The position numbers and the translations under genes are program-made. A DNA stretch of 8,474 nucleotides from Prevotellaceae bacterium (lineage in GTDB: Bacteria > Bacteroidota > Bacteroidia > Bacteroidales > Bacteroidaceae): NCBI GenBank assembly GCA_022508635.1, contig JAFLUV010000103.1, positions 1-8,474 on the forward strand, given 5' to 3'. The notes beneath the pieces were generated by a model that was not told the origin of the DNA, made no database searches, and was given only the letters and a program-made list of their open reading frames with translations. Positions 5,606 to 8,474 of the stretch are shown one piece after another (positions within the stretch are counted from its first letter, which is position 1; each line of letters starts with the position of its first letter).

Positions 5606-6774
5606 TGGCTGAGAGTAATTTCGTCGACTATGTGAAGATCTGCTGCCGTTCGGGCAAGGGCGGCCGAGGCTCGATGCACATGCACCGAGCCAAGTATGTG
5701 CCCAACGGAGGGCCGGACGGCGGGGACGGCGGGCGTGGTGGCCATGTATACTTGCGTGGCAATCATAACTACTGGACGCTGTTGCACTTGCGCTATGAGC
5801 GGCATGTGTTTGCTGGTCATGGCGGCAATGGCGGGGCAAGCGGCAGTACGGGTGCGGATGGTGCGGATCGTTTTATCGACGTTCCGTGCGGCACGGTGGC
5901 GTATGATGCTGAGACGGGCGAATACATTTGCGACGTGACGTCGGACGGTGAGACGGTTCTTCTGCTCAGGGGCGGACGCGGCGGTATGGGAAACAAGCAT
6001 TTTGCTACTGCTACGAACCGTGCTCCTCGCTATGCGCAGCCCGGAGAACCTATGCTGGAGCGGACGATCGTCCTTGAATTGAAGCTGCTTGCTGACGTCG
6101 GCCTGGTGGGTTTTCCCAATGCGGGCAAGAGTACGCTGCTCGGTGCGCTCTCGAGTGCAAGGCCGAAGGTTGCGGGCTACCCTTTTACGACGATGGAACC
6201 TTCGCTGGGAATTGTCTCGTATCGTGATGGGAAGTCTTTCGTGATGGCCGATATTCCGGGCATCATCGAGGGTGCTTCGCAGGGTCGCGGTCTTGGGTTG
6301 AGGTTCTTGCGTCATATTGAGCGCAACTCGCTGCTGCTCTTTATGGTGCCGGGCGATACGGACGATATCCGACGGGAGTATGAGGTATTGTTGGGCGAGC
6401 TGCGCAGTTTCAACCCGGAGCTTCTTGGGAAGCAGCGTGTGCTTGCTGTTACGAAGGACGACCTTCTGGACGAGGAGCTGCGGCAGCTCTTAGCGGAGGA
6501 TCTGCCCGAGGATCTGCCTCATGTCTTCATCAGTGCGGTGACGGGCGACGGGCTTTCCAGACTGAAGGACTTGCTCTGGGAGGCAATGAACAGCGAGAGT
6601 AACAAGTTGGCGGCCATCACGCAGAGAGATCGCATCGTGCATCGTAACAAGGAGATTGGCAGTTTCCTGCAGGAGATGTCGGACGAGGGCGAGGACGATG
6701 TGATTGAGCTTCTTGATGCGGACGAGATTGAAGACGCAAGCGACGAGGAATTCTTCGGACTGGATGAAGAGTAA
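5605..6774 (+). CDS. obg: Obg GTPase (ObgE/CgtA), 50S assembly factor
   Basis: Obg binds the 50S subunit, aids its assembly and couples GTP/ppGpp levels to growth. The glycine-rich Obg fold covers about 1-160 (NGGPDGGDGGRGG at 34-46, GGRGGMGN at 123-130). The G domain follows: P-loop GFPNAGKST (169-177), switch YPFTT (192-196), DIPGIIEGA (216-224), G4 TKDD (283-286) and G5 SAVTG (310-314). The canonical G4 is NKxD; here Asn is Thr, which I recall as usual in Bacteroidetes Obg proteins. In place of the C-terminal OCT domain, the protein ends in a strongly acidic tail (about 362-389). At 389 residues it is complete. It starts within the adk stop, so the two are coupled. Codons are more G/T-ending than in lepA. 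Confidence 0.96.
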   Translation: MAESNFVDYVKICCRSGKGGRGSMHMHRAKYVPNGGPDGGDGGRGGHVYLRGNHNYWTLLHLRYERHVFAGHGGNGGASGSTGADGADRFIDVPCGTVAYDAETGEYICDVTSDGETVLLLRGGRGGMGNKHFATATNRAPRYAQPGEPMLERTIVLELKLLADVGLVGFPNAGKSTLLGALSSARPKVAGYPFTTMEPSLGIVSYRDGKSFVMADIPGIIEGASQGRGLGLRFLRHIERNSLLLFMVPGDTDDIRREYEVLLGELRSFNPELLGKQRVLAVTKDDLLDEELRQLLAEDLPEDLPHVFISAVTGDGLSRLKDLLWEAMNSESNKLAAITQRDRIVHRNKEIGSFLQEMSDEGEDDVIELLDADEIEDASDEEFFGLDEE

Positions 6775-6793
6775 GTTCCACGAGGCCTGCTGC

Positions 6794-6824
6794 AGGATCC
6801 CCGCAGAGGGCGGCGGGGATGCCT
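6794..6824 (+). terminator. GC-rich hairpin after obg
   Basis: ATCCCCGC (6797-6804) pairs perfectly with GCGGGGAT (6813-6820) around an 8-nt loop. The stem can extend by AGG/CCT (6794-6796 with 6822-6824) across one bulged G. It begins 20 nt beyond the obg stop, where a terminator or attenuator is expected, but no U-run follows, so intrinsic termination is uncertain. It may instead protect the mRNA 3' end. Confidence 0.4.
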
Positions 6825-6918
6825 GGAAAGAGCGGCGGGGTTGCGGGAAGGTGGTGCGATGGTTTTCATAAGTGAGCGTGCGTATTATTCAAAGGAAGTG
6901 TATATAATATATTAATGT

Positions 6919-7611
6919 ATGGCAAACGGTGTGATAAGATATGCGACACCCGGCTGGGTGATGGCCTTTACGATTGGGCGGAGCGGCGGCGTGGAGTCCA
7001 TGGGGCTGCGGACGGAGGAGCTGGCTCTGCCAAGGCAAGTTCATTCGGACAGGGTCTGTCGCATGAGGGAGGCGGGGCGGCCGGAGCAGACGGATGCGGT
7101 GGTCGTTGACAGGGCGGGGCTCTGTGCCTGTGTGAAGACGGCAGATTGTATTCCCGTACTTCTCTACGACGAGCGGCAGAGGGTCGTTGCTGCCGTGCAC
7201 GCCGGATGGCGCGGCACCGTGGCGCGCATCGTGCAGAAGACCATAGAGGAAATGCGTCCCGTGCAGGGTTCGGATCTGCACGCCATTATCGGTCCGGGCA
7301 TCTCGCTCGAAAGTTTCGAGGTGGGTGAGGAAGTTTGCGAGGCTTTCTATAGGGAGGGCTTCCCTATGGAGCGCATAGCGCGGCGTTTTCCCGTGCATGG
7401 CGGCAGCCGTTGGCACGTGGATCTGTGGGAGGCAAACCGCTGGCTGCTGGGCGAGATGGGCGTGGAGGATGTCTTCGTCGAGGGCACGTGTACGATGACG
7501 TCTCCAGACTTCTTCAGCGCACGGCGCGAGGGCATTAACACGGGACGTAACTATAGCGGCATCATGATTATAGGGAGCCGTGAGCAGGGTCATGGAGAGT
7601 CTGGGATTTAA
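6919..7611 (+). CDS. pgeF: PgeF/YfiH (DUF152) family protein, compact N-terminus
   Basis: This family is often labelled polyphenol oxidase or multicopper laccase. E. coli YfiH (PgeF) is reported to remove misincorporated serine or glycine from UDP-MurNAc, proofreading peptidoglycan precursors. The three metal or active-site residues are present: H42 (RQVHSD), C77 (TADCIPVLLYD) and H94 (AAVHAGWRGT). The middle (IGPGISLESFEVGEEV) and C-terminal FFSARREGINTGRN motifs are also present. It is 230 residues long. The stretch between R21-SGGV and QVH is only about 15 residues, against roughly 44 in E. coli YfiH as I recall it, so the usual SLN...GD...NR segment is missing. The ATG follows an AT-rich leader (6901-6914); another ATG at 6915 is out of frame. 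It lies 144 bp after obg and 12 bp before the M23 gene, suggesting co-transcription with the latter. Confidence 0.88.
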   Translation: MANGVIRYATPGWVMAFTIGRSGGVESMGLRTEELALPRQVHSDRVCRMREAGRPEQTDAVVVDRAGLCACVKTADCIPVLLYDERQRVVAAVHAGWRGTVARIVQKTIEEMRPVQGSDLHAIIGPGISLESFEVGEEVCEAFYREGFPMERIARRFPVHGGSRWHVDLWEANRWLLGEMGVEDVFVEGTCTMTSPDFFSARREGINTGRNYSGIMIIGSREQGHGESGI

Positions 7612-7613
7612 CT

Positions 7614-7619
7614 AAGGAG
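7614..7619 (+). promoter_or_regulatory. Shine-Dalgarno deciding the M23 start
   Basis: AAGGAG at 7614-7619 lies 4 nt before ATG 7624, between the pgeF stop and the M23 gene. Strong Shine-Dalgarno sites are uncommon in Bacteroidetes and in this window. It favours the upstream start over internal ATGs at 7711, 7729 and 7759 that would give more conventional signal peptides. Confidence 0.55.
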
Positions 7620-7623
7620 AACA

Positions 7624-8373
7624 ATGAGACAGGTTAGGGAAAAACATGAGATGAAGAACTGGAAGGATATGGGCGGACGGGGCATAGCCTCCGCCCGGGG
7701 AGCCTTTTATATGGCAGTGCTTTCCGCGATGTATGCGTCGTTGCGGGGAAAGGCGGCCATGTCTCTTGCGGGCGTCCTGCTCTTGTGCGGGGCAGGTGTG
7801 GCGAGGGCGCAGGAAGAGGTGCCAGACATTGACGAGTGGCAGGTCATGAAGGTCGAGGCAGCACGTGACCCTTTCGGAGGTGGCAACCAGTTCACCATCA
7901 ACTTTGCCAACTACACGCTTGAGGAGTGGCACTATCCTCTGCCCGGAGGGCGCGTCATCAGTCCCTTCGGCGGCGCGCGGCACCATGCGGGGACTGACAT
8001 CAAGACCCGTGCAGGCGACACCATCTTTGCCGCCTTCCCTGGCGAGGTCATCCTATCGGGTCCGCATTACGGCTACGGAAACTGCGTCATCCTTCGGCAC
8101 GCCAACGGACTCGAGTCTTTGTACAGTCACAACTCGCGCAACCTTGTGAAGGTCGGACAATGGTTGCAGGCAGGCGAGCCTCTTGGCATAGAGGGTCGCA
8201 CGGGACGCGCCACGACCGACCACCTCCACTTTGAGCTTCGTGTCAGGGGGCGTGCATTCGACTCCTCGCGCGTCTTCGACCACGACCGGCACGCTCTCAT
8301 CCGACAAGTCTTCCACGTCACAAGACAGAAGAACGGAGCGCTCACCTTTACCGCCAGACCTGTGGAAGAGTAG
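7624..8373 (+). CDS. Exported M23-family peptidase (LytM/lysostaphin type)
   Basis: M23 enzymes are zinc endopeptidases that cut peptide cross-links in peptidoglycan; catalytically dead relatives regulate amidases. The 249-residue protein has a hydrophobic segment MSLAGVLLLCGAGVARA (46-62) with an expected cleavage after ARA, so it is likely periplasmic. The M23 domain spans about 103-215: YPLPGGRVISPFG (104-116), H121-AGT-D125 (HxxxD metal ligands), GYGNCVILRH (150-159), LYSHN (166-170) and H200-L-H202, the last His completing the zinc site. All catalytic residues are present, so an active enzyme is expected. The chosen start gives an unusually long 45-residue N-terminal extension with a second hydrophobic stretch (27-40); ATG 7729 or 7759 would remove it, but only 7624 has a Shine-Dalgarno. 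Codons are G-rich at first and strongly C-ending from about 7880. The 101 bp after it hold no recognisable gene. Confidence 0.92.
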   Translation: MRQVREKHEMKNWKDMGGRGIASARGAFYMAVLSAMYASLRGKAAMSLAGVLLLCGAGVARAQEEVPDIDEWQVMKVEAARDPFGGGNQFTINFANYTLEEWHYPLPGGRVISPFGGARHHAGTDIKTRAGDTIFAAFPGEVILSGPHYGYGNCVILRHANGLESLYSHNSRNLVKVGQWLQAGEPLGIEGRTGRATTDHLHFELRVRGRAFDSSRVFDHDRHALIRQVFHVTRQKNGALTFTARPVEE

Positions 8374-8474
8374 ACGCCTCATCAAGGAAGTCTGGCGATT
8401 TTTTGACAGCTTCCGCATGTACGGGCAGTCTCTCCAGTTTGTTTTTTAGTCGGAGAATATGCCGTAAGTGCGGT

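Noticed and set aside
6915..7109. ATG at 6915 as an alternative small gene overlapping pgeF
   Set aside because: Its frame gives a short G/A-rich translation without motifs, while the 6919 frame encodes the complete conserved DUF152 domain.
8386..8414. Hairpin after the M23 gene (GGAAG-t-CTG with CAGCTTCC)
   Set aside because: An 8-bp stem with one bulge, with the T-run in the loop and not after the stem. It does not fit an intrinsic terminator, and nothing else in 8374-8474 supports it.

Overview
The window looks like an ordinary chromosomal segment of a fairly GC-rich member of the Bacteroidales, possibly Prevotellaceae. The evidence is the Bacteroidetes-type -7 promoter box (TAnnTTTG) upstream of two genes, an Obg GTPase with a TKxD G4 motif and an acidic tail, a short-form adenylate kinase, a typical Bacteroidetes Crp/Fnr-like regulator, and a secreted HELGH protein resembling DUF6055. 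Most ORFs start without a strong Shine-Dalgarno sequence, and several starts follow AT-rich leaders. The genus is an inference and was not tested.

Layout. Positions 1-154 hold a strong hairpin terminator and a 45-bp-period direct repeat. A minus-strand gene (155-1411) encodes a secreted, putatively zinc-dependent protein. The 425-bp divergent intergenic region (1412-1836) is unusual: it holds a 21-bp tandem array carrying in-frame ATGs, an AT-rich palindromic island, a separate ~23-bp tandem array, a good Bacteroidetes promoter facing the minus-strand gene, and a -7 box for lepA. From 1837 onward all genes are on the plus strand: lepA (EF4), a Crp/Fnr-family regulator, hpt, adk, obg, pgeF (YfiH/DUF152 family) and an M23 peptidase.

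Genes together. The regulator and hpt are 6 bp apart, and adk and obg overlap by one base, so crp-hpt-adk-obg probably forms one transcription unit or a few closely coupled ones. hpt and adk act in purine salvage and nucleotide balance. LepA and Obg are translation and ribosome-assembly GTPases. PgeF and the M23 peptidase act on cell-wall precursor quality and peptidoglycan. From memory, hpt-adk-obg-pgeF-M23 is a recurring gene order in Bacteroidales, so this half is core genome.

Novelty. I found no defence system, mobile element, CRISPR array or RNA gene. The parts most worth a second look are the repeat arrays on both sides of the secreted-protein gene, its ambiguous start, the in-frame open extension beyond its stop codon, and a shortened N-terminal region in PgeF.
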